Shown here in pieces: positions 35,539-44,523 of a DNA stretch of 64,000 bases. The notes beneath the pieces were generated by a model, which saw only the letters and a program-made list of their open reading frames with translations, ran no database searches and had not been told where the DNA came from. Positions within the stretch are counted from its first letter, which is position 1, and each line of letters begins with the position of its first letter. The stretch comes from Candidatus Roslinia caecavium (GTDB lineage: Bacteria > Bacillota > Clostridia > Monoglobales > Monoglobaceae). Made by a program: the position numbers and the translations under genes. Location: positions 1 through 64,000 of the forward strand of contig CAJFTO010000013.1 of the NCBI GenBank assembly GCA_904419955.1. Reading direction: 5' to 3'.

Positions 35539-36492
35539 TCATGACTTTTTGGTCAGAATAACTCCGGTCTTGATCTCGTGTCCGTTCAGATAATCGCGGA
35601 CCGCCATCCTCTTGCCGCCTTTAAATTGCAGTTCGTCGATAAGCACGCGCCCGTCCGCGCAGCCCACGGCCAAACTCTTGGACTTATCGGGATTACTTAC
35701 TATCTCCAGTATCTTCCCCGGCTCGCCGCCTATCCAACCGCCGTCCGCGCGCGCGGATATAACTTTCATCGTCTCGCCCTCGTACTGGGTGTAGGCCATA
35801 GGCCATGGATTTGTTCCTCTTACCAGATTGACGATCTCGGCGGCGGTTTTGTTCCAGTCGATATCGCCGTCCTCTTTCTTCAGCATCGGCGCGTAACTGC
35901 TGAGGGCGTCGTCCTGCTTCGTCCTCACGACCCGGCCGCTCTCGATCTCCTCTATCGTCTCGATCAGAAGCTCCGCGCCCATCTCGGACAAACGGTCGAA
36001 CAGCTCGCCCGCGGTCTCGTCCGGCGCTATCTCGGTCGCCCGCGACAGGAGAATATCCCCCTCGTCGAGGCCTTCGCTCATATACATGGTCGTAACGCCG
36101 GTGACTTTCTCGCCGTCGATTATCGCCCGCTGTATAGGTCCCGCTCCGCGGTATTTGGGAAGAAGCGAGGCGTGAACGTTTATACAGCCGTATTTGGGGT
36201 AGTCCAACACGAACCCCGGCAGTATTTTACCGTACGCCACCACGACGATAAGCTCCGGATCTACGCCCAATAGTATCCTTTCAAATTCCCCGTCTCTGAG
36301 CTTTTCAGGCTGAAAAACCGGCAGTCCCAGCCGCATAGCGGCCTGTTTCACCTGCGTGGGAACGAGCTTGCGCCCTCTCCCCTGAGGCTTATCCGGCTGA
36401 GAGACCGCGCCGACGACGTCGTGCCCGGCCTTGACCAGCGCCTCGAGGCACGGCGTTGAAAAATCGGGCGTTCCCATAAACATTATTCTCAT
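35539..36492 (-). CDS. fmt: Methionyl-tRNA formyltransferase
   Basis: Fmt formylates initiator Met-tRNA. 317 residues: MRIMFMGTPDFSTPCLEAL, the folate-site region NVHASLLPKYRGAGPIQRAI with the catalytic Asn/His, and the C-terminal OB domain. ATG with AGGAG. First gene of the long minus-strand block; def, its usual partner, is 10 kb downstream in the same direction. Confidence 0.97.
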   Translation of the reverse strand: MRIMFMGTPDFSTPCLEALVKAGHDVVGAVSQPDKPQGRGRKLVPTQVKQAAMRLGLPVFQPEKLRDGEFERILLGVDPELIVVVAYGKILPGFVLDYPKYGCINVHASLLPKYRGAGPIQRAIIDGEKVTGVTTMYMSEGLDEGDILLSRATEIAPDETAGELFDRLSEMGAELLIETIEEIESGRVVRTKQDDALSSYAPMLKKEDGDIDWNKTAAEIVNLVRGTNPWPMAYTQYEGETMKVISARADGGWIGGEPGKILEIVSNPDKSKSLAVGCADGRVLIDELQFKGGKRMAVRDYLNGHEIKTGVILTKKS

Positions 36493-36779
36493 TTATTATT
36501 TCTCCTAATTTGTATTATATTTATACGGCTCCCGCAGGAGAGCCTATGTTTAAATAATTATACTACATTATATGTATTTTATCAAGCGTTATTGAACCGC
36601 AAATGCGATTTTATCCGACGCGCGCCCGCTCGTGCGGGAGAAACGACCGCAAATATTATGATTTTTATGTCCTCGCTCTGAATTGATATAAAACACTGAT
36701 ATCGACTTAAAATCCGCCGTATATAAAATGACACCAATACGGTCAAACGACCCCGGACGCGGAGCCATACGATATACCC

Positions 36780-37130
36780 TTACTCGCCGTCGTCATACTG
36801 ACGTTCAACATATTCTCGTATCAAATCTCCCCCTATATAGTCATAATAAAGCTCGTAGTACGAGAAACCTATATGTTCTTTAGCGTACGCTCTGACGACC
36901 CATGAATCCGGTTCGCCGTTATATCCATAATCGCGGTCTATCGAGGTTATTTCATAACCATATAAAAATTCGTTGTCATATTTAGAACTTAAATACTCTT
37001 CCGCGTTGGCTCTAATCGCGGACTCGTCCGGCATTTTAAATACCGCCGTCTTTAAAATCACAGATAAAACGACCGCGACTATTATTATACCCGCGCATAC
37101 TATGTAATGCAGTTTCCCTATCTTCGCCAC
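36780..37130 (-). CDS. Small membrane-anchored exported protein
   Basis: A 116-residue protein with one N-terminal transmembrane segment (HYIVCAGIIIVAVVLSVILK) and an acidic external domain rich in Tyr (YELYYDYIGGDLIREYVERQ). No family recognised. GTG start after GGAGGAG, with the ribosome site and start codon inside the 3' end of the 37118 gene (13-nt overlap), so the two are translationally coupled. Both may act as a pair. Confidence 0.6.
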   Translation of the reverse strand: MAKIGKLHYIVCAGIIIVAVVLSVILKTAVFKMPDESAIRANAEEYLSSKYDNEFLYGYEITSIDRDYGYNGEPDSWVVRAYAKEHIGFSYYELYYDYIGGDLIREYVERQYDDGE

Positions 37131-37534
37131 GAGATCTCCTCCATTCCGTCAAATACAAAACTTGTATACGCGTCTACCTTTATCGTAAACGCGCCTTCTC
37201 TCCCCGATCCCATATCAGCCTCTATATACACGCTATAGTTTTTAAAATTGGGGTTCCAGTAGTCATATATTTTTGTAAGCAAACCGACTTGATCTCTTTG
37301 CTCCATTTGAATATATGAATCTCCGGTTTGATCGTCAATACTTGTTCGCGCATATTCCCGCCATACGCTATATGATTTTATAGTTATTTCAGGATCGTCC
37401 ATTCGGTAATTAAAATATTCGCAGGCAAGCTCCGCGGCTGCGGACTCGCTAATATGATGCGGAACGCCTACCGTCAGGATAATTGTTGCGGATATGACAA
37501 TGGCAATTGAATACATGATCGCTTTTTTCATCAT
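37118..37534 (-). CDS. Small exported protein, partner of the 36780 gene
   Basis: A 138-residue protein starting MMKKAIMYSIAIVISATIIL, a signal peptide or anchor, followed by a mixed alpha/beta external domain with DDPEITIKSYSVWREYART. It has few distinctive motifs. ATG after GAGGTGGG. Overlaps the next gene by 13 nt. Function unknown; exported by sequence. Confidence 0.6.
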   Translation of the reverse strand: MMKKAIMYSIAIVISATIILTVGVPHHISESAAAELACEYFNYRMDDPEITIKSYSVWREYARTSIDDQTGDSYIQMEQRDQVGLLTKIYDYWNPNFKNYSVYIEADMGSGREGAFTIKVDAYTSFVFDGMEEISWRR

Positions 37535-37655
37535 AAACCCACCTCTTTAACCGTCTACATATACTCTTGGATAAATATTGGCGCGTACGCGGAAGTCAAT
37601 TCATCCGCCTCTGTCGTTTATCTAAATTTAAACATTTTCTTTCTCGATCATTTGG

Positions 37656-38267
37656 TTACGACCATTCCTCGATCATCCGGTTATGATAATTCCTAAAGTA
37701 ATCTAAAACCCCTTTATAATTATCCTTATCCATGGCAAAATAAGGATAACTATTCCTATCTATATTCCAATATTGGTCGCACTCTTTAGGTTTGTTAAAC
37801 CACATATATGTGCTTAAATCAATTACGTCCGGATGTTCAAATTCTCCATATTCTGCCTCATTAAATCGATATATTTGATACGGATCCGAATAGTACTTAA
37901 CTCCATCAATTTTTATACACATATAAATTAATCCATCTGAACCTACCTGATGCTTACCTGTATTTCCGCTTTCCACGATCTGCTCCGCATATTTGTTTAT
38001 CGTTATTTTTTCAAAAATATTCAACCGCTTACTTACGACTATACTTCTGGTATCTGTATGAGGACAATCATCCGGTCCGTTGTCAATTAGTTGCTGCACA
38101 TAATAATTGGTATAATAATCCGCAGTTCCATTAGAATTTACACTGAAGTACAGCGTATCTCCACCTGTAAAATACCCGGATATTTCTTTAACAGGGTAAA
38201 AATACAACAACGCACCGCAGAACAATATCAATATGCACAGTCCCAACAAGATATATCTCTTAACCAT
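37656..38267 (-). CDS. Exported membrane-anchored protein
   Basis: A 203-residue protein with an N-terminal helix (ILLGLCILILFCGALLYFYP) and an external domain rich in Tyr, Asn and Asp (SNGTADYYTNYYVQQLIDNG). It is AT-rich compared with neighbours, hinting at separate ancestry. ATG with AGGAGG. No family recognised. Located between the 37118 gene and the SLH-like pair, which share its export signature. Confidence 0.6.
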   Translation of the reverse strand: MVKRYILLGLCILILFCGALLYFYPVKEISGYFTGGDTLYFSVNSNGTADYYTNYYVQQLIDNGPDDCPHTDTRSIVVSKRLNIFEKITINKYAEQIVESGNTGKHQVGSDGLIYMCIKIDGVKYYSDPYQIYRFNEAEYGEFEHPDVIDLSTYMWFNKPKECDQYWNIDRNSYPYFAMDKDNYKGVLDYFRNYHNRMIEEWS

Positions 38268-38482
38268 TTTTGATCCTCCTTCCGCCGTATCGTTCGGCGT
38301 CTCCGTTATATCGCCGTTTAAGTCTCATCGGTTTCGACCGGCAGTTTCCGTCGTCGTCATGCGTATACGCCGCCGCGTCTTTCTTGAGTCCCGCGCGCCT
38401 CGCCATCGCTCCCGCATGTCTTTTTACTCCAACGCCGCGTTTCTGCTATTTAGCAAATATAATCAATAAATTCAAAGCGCTG

Positions 38483-39274
38483 TTATGCTAAAGCTCCGAA
38501 ATCATTTTCCTTACCAAGTTCAAAAGTCGCATCTAAATAATCGAGGTACGTCATACTTCCTTCTAAATCATGGCGGTACTCAGCTTTCTCTCTATCAAAA
38601 TACAAATATCTCTTTTGATGTATAAACCTATTTGCTAATACGAAAAAGTCGTCGGGAGCTATCTGGTCGTCGGGATTAGAATAAAACGCGTCCGTTTCTT
38701 TGATCAATCCCAAATCTTCAGCCCTTTTAAATGTATCTTCCAGATTATATATATCCATATCTACGTCCCTATTATCAAGGCATCTTACCATAAAAGCAAG
38801 GGTTTCGTTCGTAGTTATCGGTCTTAAATCATTAAACGCTATTCCTTCGCCTGTATTTATTTCGCCGTTGACAATATCAGTATAGCATAGCGCATACGAG
38901 AAATAATCGCCGGAATAAATTTCAGACTCCCACGTAAACTTGCATGTATTTAAATAATTAATAATAAAGTCTGTAAACGCCTCGTCAGTATTATAATATT
39001 CATCAATACGGGTAATTTTACTATGCTTACCTGAATAGCTCTCTATCGAGATATTGTTAGTAGTACCAATAGCCCGCAAAATAATAGAAAGCCCGTCGTT
39101 TCTTGTGATATAAGTTTCGCCGTCGTATAAAGACGTGTCGATCACTATATATTTATCAAGCGTTTCTTTCGCTTTGCTGTCGTCTACCTCAGCAGTCTCG
39201 TCGGCGTAAGCGAATCCCGCGATCGATAAACATAAGCAACTTATTAGTATCCCCGCTATCATCCTTATTTTCAT
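38483..39274 (-). CDS. Secreted SLH-like protein, paralogue A
   Basis: A 263-residue exported protein with signal peptide MKIRMIAGILISCLCLSIAG...AYA. The mature part resembles degenerate S-layer homology repeats: ITRNDGLSIILRAIGTT, YALCYTDIVNGE, RPITTNETLAFMVRCLD, and LGLIKETDAFY...IAPDDFFVLANRFIHQ. SLH domains bind cell-wall secondary polymers, so surface attachment is plausible. It is a near-copy of the 39321 gene except for a central stretch and the C-terminus. ATG at 39274 with AAGGAAG upstream. Its stop is 215 bp before the next gene. Confidence 0.65.
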   Translation of the reverse strand: MKIRMIAGILISCLCLSIAGFAYADETAEVDDSKAKETLDKYIVIDTSLYDGETYITRNDGLSIILRAIGTTNNISIESYSGKHSKITRIDEYYNTDEAFTDFIINYLNTCKFTWESEIYSGDYFSYALCYTDIVNGEINTGEGIAFNDLRPITTNETLAFMVRCLDNRDVDMDIYNLEDTFKRAEDLGLIKETDAFYSNPDDQIAPDDFFVLANRFIHQKRYLYFDREKAEYRHDLEGSMTYLDYLDATFELGKENDFGALA

Positions 39275-39320
39275 GAACACCACTTCCTTATCATACTAAT
39301 ATAACGCGCCGCATTTTAGC

Positions 39321-40172
39321 TTATTCCATACAGCCGCATAAATGCTCCGCCGTATTCATGTATCCTTTTTTTCCTAAATAAACCGTATCGGCGCTTTCCG
39401 CTATACACATACTATCCGCCAGATACTCTATATAAGTCGTAGAACCTTCCCAATCATGCCAATAATCATACCCTTTCTCCCTATCGAAATACAAGTATCT
39501 TTTTTGATGTATAAATCTATTTACTAATACAAAAAAGTCGTCGGGCGCTATCTGGTCGTCGGGATCGGAATAAAACGCGTCCGTTTCTTTTATTAAGCCC
39601 AGCTCTTCAGCCCTTTTAAATGTATCTTCCAGATTATATATATCCATATCTATATCCCTATTGTCAAGGCATCTTACCATAAAAGCAAGGGCTTCGTTCG
39701 TCGTTATCGGTCTCGGGAACCTAAACGTGATCACGCCATCCTCAGTACGATCGTCGCCATAAACAATACCTGTATCAAACCGTATGGCGTACGTAATATA
39801 GTCCGCCCAATAATAGCCGTAACCCTCAGCAGTATTAAACTTGCTATTATCGCCGTATATCGTTTTAATATATTCCTCTCCCGAGACATTATCCGGAAAA
39901 TCTTCATCGCTATATATAGGTCCCTTTGAGCCATACGATTCATACCATACGTTCTCAGTAGTACCAATAGCACGCAAAATAATAGAAAGCCCGTCGTTTC
40001 TTGTGATATAAGTTTCGCCGTCGTATAAAGACGTGTCGATCACTCTATATTTATCAAGCGTCTCTTTCGCCTTGCTATCGTCTACCTCAACAGCCTCGTC
40101 CGCATAAGCGAACCCCGCAATCGATAAACATAAGCAACTTATTAGTATCCCCGCTATCATCCTTAACTTCAT
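39321..40172 (-). CDS. Secreted SLH-like protein, paralogue B
   Basis: A 283-residue paralogue of the 38483 protein, 46 bp upstream of it. The signal peptide and first 75 residues (to AIGTT) and the region RPITTNEALAFMVRCLDNRD to HQKRYLYFDRE are almost identical; the middle and the C-terminus (ending YMNTAEHLCGCME, with two Cys) are unrelated. This is a tandem duplication with divergent segments. Start ATG at 40172; the in-frame ATG three codons earlier has no spacing from AAGGGG. The upstream gap (40173-40592) contains the hisH promoter. Confidence 0.65.
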   Translation of the reverse strand: MKLRMIAGILISCLCLSIAGFAYADEAVEVDDSKAKETLDKYRVIDTSLYDGETYITRNDGLSIILRAIGTTENVWYESYGSKGPIYSDEDFPDNVSGEEYIKTIYGDNSKFNTAEGYGYYWADYITYAIRFDTGIVYGDDRTEDGVITFRFPRPITTNEALAFMVRCLDNRDIDMDIYNLEDTFKRAEELGLIKETDAFYSDPDDQIAPDDFFVLVNRFIHQKRYLYFDREKGYDYWHDWEGSTTYIEYLADSMCIAESADTVYLGKKGYMNTAEHLCGCME

Positions 40173-40432
40173 AAAAATCATCCCCTTGTTCTCTTAAACC
40201 AAATCCGCAAAAATAATACTCTTATGGTATGATCGCATTATCTCTATCGCTTCGTATACATTTATATTAACATAAATTCAGTCCAAAATACACGTTAAAC
40301 CATCACAAATTTCGCTATATATCTTTGTTTAAAATAACATATTCCTTATCAAATATTCCAAATTCCAATTCTAATCTCCTATGCCGAAAGCGTCCGCGGA
40401 TCTATAATAAACATAATATTTTCGGTAATAGC

Positions 40433-40461
40433 TTGCCAACCGGTCGATAAAAGTGTATAAT
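40433..40461 (+). promoter_or_regulatory. Sigma-A promoter for hisH-hisF
   Basis: TTGCCA (40433-40438), 17 bp, TATAAT (40456-40461), 131 bp before the hisH start codon. The leader is GC-rich with a short GCGGAGAGCGCCGGAGGCC block. No T-box or histidine leader peptide was seen. Confidence 0.75.
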
Positions 40462-40592
40462 CATAATAAATACGCCGCCGAGCCGTTATTTGCAAGTCGG
40501 CGCGAAAAGTCGGTCTTTGGAGCGCGGAGAGCGCCGGAGGCCGGGCGTTTTAGATCATATCTTACCAATCAAATCTTACTGGGAGTGATAAA

Positions 40593-41204
40593 ATGATAGC
40601 TATTATAGATTATGGCGCGGGGAACCTGAGATCGGTCCAAAAAGCGCTTGAATTTTTGGGGCATGAGGCCGTAGTCACGAACAAATCGTCTGAAATATCG
40701 GATTCCGACAAGGTTATCCTGCCCGGGGTCGGGGCTTTCGGCGACTGCATGGCGTCGCTTAAGAGTCTGGGCTTAGATTCATGTATTTACGACGCGATAG
40801 GAGCCGGCAAGCCGTTTTTGGGAATCTGTCTCGGGCTTCAGCTTCTGTTTGAAAGCAGCGAGGAATCGCCGGGGGTGGCCGGGCTCGGCGTGTTCAAGGG
40901 CAAAAACGTCAAGATACCGCCGTCCGAGGGGCTGAAGATCCCGCACATGGGCTGGAACTCGATAAAGTTCGATCCCGGATGTCCGCTCTTTGAAGGGTTC
41001 GCGCCCGGCTCGGAGCCGTATATGTATTTCGTACATTCGTATTACATGCAGCCTGAGGATAAGGAGATAATATCCGCCGTGACGAACTATTCCGCCGAAC
41101 TGCCGATAGCTCTTCATAAGGATAACGTATTCGCGCTCCAGTTCCACCCGGAAAAGAGCGGCGACGACGGGCTTAAAATACTGAACAATTTCGCAAAGCT
41201 TTAA
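40593..41204 (+). CDS. hisH: Imidazole glycerol phosphate synthase, glutaminase subunit HisH
   Basis: HisH releases ammonia from glutamine for HisF in histidine biosynthesis. 203 residues with the class I glutaminase triad: [12 protein letters not shown] (nucleophile Cys), FVHSYYM, and [10 protein letters not shown] (His, Glu). ATG after GGGAGTGA. It is followed by hisF after 29 bp. No other his genes are in the window, so the pair stands alone. Confidence 0.96.
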   Translation: MIAIIDYGAGNLRSVQKALEFLGHEAVVTNKSSEISDSDKVILPGVGAFGDCMASLKSLGLDSCIYDAIGAGKPFLGICLGLQLLFESSEESPGVAGLGVFKGKNVKIPPSEGLKIPHMGWNSIKFDPGCPLFEGFAPGSEPYMYFVHSYYMQPEDKEIISAVTNYSAELPIALHKDNVFALQFHPEKSGDDGLKILNNFAKL

Positions 41205-41233
41205 ACAACAGACGATTTAAGGAGGTATTCATA

Positions 41234-42007
41234 TTGTATGCAAAAAGAATAATCCCCTGCCTCGACGTAAAAAACGGCAGAGTGGTAAAGGGCGTTAACT
41301 TTGTAAATCTGATAGACGCGGGCGACCCCGTCGAGGCAGCTAAGGTATATAACGCAGCCGGCGCGGACGAGCTGGTTTTCCTCGACATCACCGCGACGCA
41401 CGAAGCGCGGGGAACGGTTGTCGATATGGCGCGCCGGGTGGCCGAGACGGTGTTTATACCGTTTACCGTCGGCGGAGGCATAAAGACGGTCGAAGATTTT
41501 CGGGAACTGCTCTCCGCGGGAGCGGACAAGATCTCCATCAACTCCTCGGCGATACGCGACCCGGAACTTATCACCGCGGCGGCCGATAAATTCGGGAGCC
41601 AATGCGTCGTCGTCGCGATCGACGCCAAGCGAAACCCCGAGACCAAGAGCTGGAACGTATACATAAACGGCGGCAGGATCGACGCCGGGCTCGACGCTAT
41701 AGAATGGGCCGAAAAGGCCAACCGGCTCGGCGCGGGCGAGATACTCCTGACCTCTATGGACTGCGACGGTACCAAGAACGGCTACGACGTCGAACTGACC
41801 AGAACCGTCAGCGAGAACGTCTCCATCCCGGTCATAGCCTCGGGCGGCGCCGGAACGATGGAACATTTCAAAGAAGCCCTGACGGTCGGAAAGGCGGACG
41901 CCGCGCTCGCCGCTTCGCTGTTCCACTTTAAGGAGATAGAGATATCCGAACTGAAAAAATACCTCGCATCCGAAGGCGTTCCGGTAAGACCTGTCGGCGC
42001 GCGTTAG
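41234..42007 (+). CDS. hisF: Imidazole glycerol phosphate synthase, cyclase subunit HisF
   Basis: HisF makes imidazole glycerol phosphate and AICAR from PRFAR and ammonia. 257 residues, (beta/alpha)8 barrel: [80 protein letters not shown]. The catalytic Asp residues (in CLDV and SMDCDG) are present. Start TTG at 41234 with AGGAGG 8 bp upstream gives the canonical N-terminus. The last codons and stop lie in a 25-bp direct repeat. Confidence 0.97.
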   Translation: MYAKRIIPCLDVKNGRVVKGVNFVNLIDAGDPVEAAKVYNAAGADELVFLDITATHEARGTVVDMARRVAETVFIPFTVGGGIKTVEDFRELLSAGADKISINSSAIRDPELITAAADKFGSQCVVVAIDAKRNPETKSWNVYINGGRIDAGLDAIEWAEKANRLGAGEILLTSMDCDGTKNGYDVELTRTVSENVSIPVIASGGAGTMEHFKEALTVGKADAALAASLFHFKEIEISELKKYLASEGVPVRPVGAR

Positions 42008-42060
42008 AATTAATATGCGTTACCATAAAACCGGCCGGCGCGCGTTAGAACTAATATGCG
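41995..42060 (+). repeat. 25-bp direct repeat spanning the hisF stop codon
   Basis: CGGCGCGCGTTAGAATTAAT... at 41995-42019 (containing the hisF TAG) is repeated at 42036-42060 with one difference; copies are 41 bp apart. The array ends at the 3' end of the HTH gene on the other strand. Confidence 0.9.
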
Positions 42061-42095
42061 ATCTCCCCAAGGACGGTCGTTGATCCTTTAAGTTC

Positions 42096-42815
42096 TCATA
42101 CTGCGCGCCGCTCGATCTTACGCTTAACGCTCTCAGGCTCGAGCGAATCCACTTTGCGGATAAGCGTCTCTAAAGCCTTGTTGGTCATAGGCTTTTTGCT
42201 TAGCCTGCGCATCTTGATAAATTCCAGATACGCTTCTCTAAGCCTTTCGTCATAAACAAACTCGCTAAGAATATCGTCGTAAGACGCTTCTTTCTTTTTA
42301 CTTTCTTTCTTAGCTGTTTTGTTTTGTTTATTTTTATTTATATTTATATTTTGTTTATTTAATGCGCTACCGTATTGCGCACTCTCTTGTACTCCGTCTT
42401 GTATACCGTTTTGTATACTGCTTTGTACTCCGTCTTGTATACCGTTTTGTATACTGCTTTGTACTCCGTCTTGTAAACTATTTAACGTAGCAGACAAAGA
42501 GGTTTTATATTCTTCTTGTATACTATCTTGTACACTTTTCGACATAGGCGTCAGCTTATACGTCGCGGCTTTTGTACCGCCCGATCTAAAATCTATAAGC
42601 CCCAACTGCTTTAATGAATTTCTGGCTTTGTTTATTCCCTGCCTCGATAACCCGGTATAAAATTCAAGCGTTCGATTCGGCGCCGAGAACCACTCTGCCC
42701 AGCCGCATTTATTGTTTACGTACATCAGCGCGTACCATAAAGCAATTTGCCCTGTCGAGAGCGGTTGACTCAGCAATAAATCGTTGAACGCTAAAATTTC
42801 GGTTATGTAATTCAA
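42096..42815 (-). CDS. Winged-helix replication-initiator-like protein with 4-residue repeats
   Basis: About 239 residues. The N-terminal ~90 residues have LSTGQIALWYALMYVNNKCG and TGLSRQGINKARNSLKQLGL, a winged helix-turn-helix of the type found in DnaD-like or phage/plasmid replication proteins. Residues 110-160 contain repeats of Q-D-G-[IV]/Q-N-G-I/Q-S-S-I (12-bp DNA repeat, 42386-42481), probably a coiled or helical linker; a Lys-rich stretch follows and an acidic C-terminal helix ends it. Start chosen at TTG 42815 with GGAGGGG upstream; an upstream frame adds 45 residues without support. Isolated, so its job is unclear; mobile-element origin is possible. Confidence 0.65.
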   Translation of the reverse strand: MNYITEILAFNDLLLSQPLSTGQIALWYALMYVNNKCGWAEWFSAPNRTLEFYTGLSRQGINKARNSLKQLGLIDFRSGGTKAATYKLTPMSKSVQDSIQEEYKTSLSATLNSLQDGVQSSIQNGIQDGVQSSIQNGIQDGVQESAQYGSALNKQNININKNKQNKTAKKESKKKEASYDDILSEFVYDERLREAYLEFIKMRRLSKKPMTNKALETLIRKVDSLEPESVKRKIERRAV

Positions 42816-42898
42816 AGTCCGTCTCCCCTCCAATCTTTTAAGTATATTTATATTATACAACCAAAAAAGCGACATGCGGGGACAACATAGAGATCGGC

Positions 42899-43159
42899 GA
42901 TTAGCGAATAGAGAATATGGGGCAAATTTGGAATCTTTAGCGCTAAACATGAGCGTATGCGGAAATGGAATACGTTGTTTTACTATACGGTTTGGGCTTT
43001 AATGTAATTCTATTTATAACCGACATATACGCGTGTAATAAGCTAACTCTCCGCCGGGCAAAAAATTAGCGGAAAAGGAAAATAGTCTTCCTCTTCCGCC
43101 TACGCCGCCGTTTAAACGCTGCGGCCGCCGTCCGCGTTCATATTCGCTATTCGCTAATC
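42899..43159. repeat. 20-bp inverted repeat, one copy across the folC stop codon
   Basis: GATTAGCGAATAGAGAATAT (42899-42918) and its inverted counterpart (43140-43159, one mismatch) are about 220 bp apart. The right copy contains the folC stop codon (43154-43156). Between them lie a terminator and a GC-rich stretch with TTTAAACGCTGCGGCCGC, similar to the rpe array core. The rest of this 338-bp gap holds no gene. Confidence 0.8.
43058..43099 (-). terminator. Terminator of folC
   Basis: On the minus strand GCGGAAGAGGAA pairs with TTCCTTTTCCGC (12 bp, one G-T) followed by TAATTTTTTG. It lies about 55 bp past the folC stop. Confidence 0.92.
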
Positions 43160-44437
43160 TCTAATCTTTACGCCGTCTAAATATCTCTCGATCAATCCCG
43201 CTAAGTATATCGAACCGCAGACGCAGGTCGCGCCGTCTCGCTTTGCCGCGGCCTCGAACGCTTTTATCGGGTCCGGCTCGGCGACGACGTCCGCTTTGGG
43301 ATCTTCGCCGAGGATTATCGCTTTAAGCTCCTCCGCCGCCATTCCGCGCGGCGCTTCTATCTCGGTTACGGTCGCGCTGTCCGCCGCCTTTATTATCGCC
43401 GCCGCGGCGCTTTTCGCGTCTTTATCGCCCATCATGGCGACGACGAGGTTGACCGGTCTTTCGAGCTTTTTGAGCGACTTAGCAAGCTCGGACATGGCCG
43501 GCGAATTATGCGCGCCGTCGATTATTATATCTCCGTATTCGTCCGACCTTATCAGATCGAACCGCCCGTCTAAATACGCTTTCTCTATCCCGGTCTTGAT
43601 CGTCTCGGCGGAGATCCTGTCCGCGCCTCCTTTAGACAGCGCCCGCATGGCCTCTATGACCGCCGCCGCGTTATACGGCTGGAACCCGCCGCGCAGCGAC
43701 AGTCTGTAGCTCTCGCCGTCGTACTCGAACGCTGCGCCCCTCCCCGACCTTAAGCCGTCGTCCGTGACGCGCGGCTCCTTGGCTTCGATCAGTTTAGAGC
43801 CGGTATCCGCGCAGAAACGCTCTATGACCGACATCGCCTCGTCCGGCTGGTCTGGGCAGACCACTACCGTGGAATTTTTCTTTATTATCCCGCATTTCTC
43901 GGCCGCAATCTTCTCTATCGTATCCCCTAAATACTGGGTATGATCCAGCCCGATCGAGGTCAAGATAACTATCTCGGGCGCGTCTATTACGTTTGTCGCG
44001 TCCAGCCGTCCGCCAAGCCCGGTTTCCAGAACGACGTAGTCGGCGCCCTTGCGTCTGAAATATTCAAAAGCGACCGCCGTATTAAGCGCGAACTCCGACA
44101 CCGCCGCGTCGTTTTCCTCAATCGCGCGCCGGACGCGCGTAACGATCTCCGCCAGCTCGTCGTCCGCTATCTCCGCGCCGTCTATGCGGATACGCTCGTT
44201 GAAACGCCTGAGATACGGCGAGGTAAACAGTCCGGTCTTATACCCGGCCTCCATAAGCGCGCTTGCCGTCATGACCGCGGTCGAGCCTTTGCCGTTCGTT
44301 CCGGCTATGTGGATATATTTAAGTTCTTTCTGGGGATCTCCCATATGCCCGAGCAGTTTCAGGAGTGCCTTATTTCCCAAAACGCGGCTGAACTTGGGCC
44401 TGCTGTGGATGTATTCGATCGTCTCGTTATAATTCAT
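43154..44437 (-). CDS. folC: Dihydrofolate/folylpolyglutamate synthase
   Basis: FolC joins glutamate to dihydropteroate and extends folate polyglutamates. 427 residues from MNYNETIEYIHSRPKFSRVL. ATP site HIAGTNGKGSTAVMTASAL, then TSPYLRRFNERIRIDG, GLGGRLDATNV, the catalytic SIGLDHTQYLG and the C-terminal DGAHNSPAM. The ATG at 44437 follows GGGTGAAAAT; an earlier in-frame start would overlap the upstream terminator and is not used. The gene is separated from gatD by that terminator. Confidence 0.96.
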   Translation of the reverse strand: MNYNETIEYIHSRPKFSRVLGNKALLKLLGHMGDPQKELKYIHIAGTNGKGSTAVMTASALMEAGYKTGLFTSPYLRRFNERIRIDGAEIADDELAEIVTRVRRAIEENDAAVSEFALNTAVAFEYFRRKGADYVVLETGLGGRLDATNVIDAPEIVILTSIGLDHTQYLGDTIEKIAAEKCGIIKKNSTVVVCPDQPDEAMSVIERFCADTGSKLIEAKEPRVTDDGLRSGRGAAFEYDGESYRLSLRGGFQPYNAAAVIEAMRALSKGGADRISAETIKTGIEKAYLDGRFDLIRSDEYGDIIIDGAHNSPAMSELAKSLKKLERPVNLVVAMMGDKDAKSAAAAIIKAADSATVTEIEAPRGMAAEELKAIILGEDPKADVVAEPDPIKAFEAAAKRDGATCVCGSIYLAGLIERYLDGVKIRD

Positions 44438-44447
44438 ATTTTCACCC

Positions 44448-44482
44448 AAAATCAAAACGCCGCGCAATTACCGCGCGCGGCG
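44448..44482 (-). terminator. Terminator of murT-gatD
   Basis: CGCCGCGC pairs with GCGCGGCG (8 bp); on the minus strand it is followed by TTTTGATTTTG. It sits between gatD and folC and ends just upstream of the folC start, so folC needs a separate promoter or read-through. Confidence 0.85.
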
Positions 44483-44523
44483 CGTATTTATCTTTTAAAC
44501 TTGATCGTATTTCATAAAAACGT

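Noticed and set aside
40593-42007. hisH-hisF as part of a surface-sugar pathway (as in some O-antigen loci)
   Set aside because: Sequences contain all canonical HisF and HisH motifs and no sugar genes are adjacent.
42360-42490. Regular short repeats suggesting a CRISPR-like array
   Set aside because: The repeats are 12 bp without spacers and keep the reading frame of the 42096 gene; they are coding repeats.
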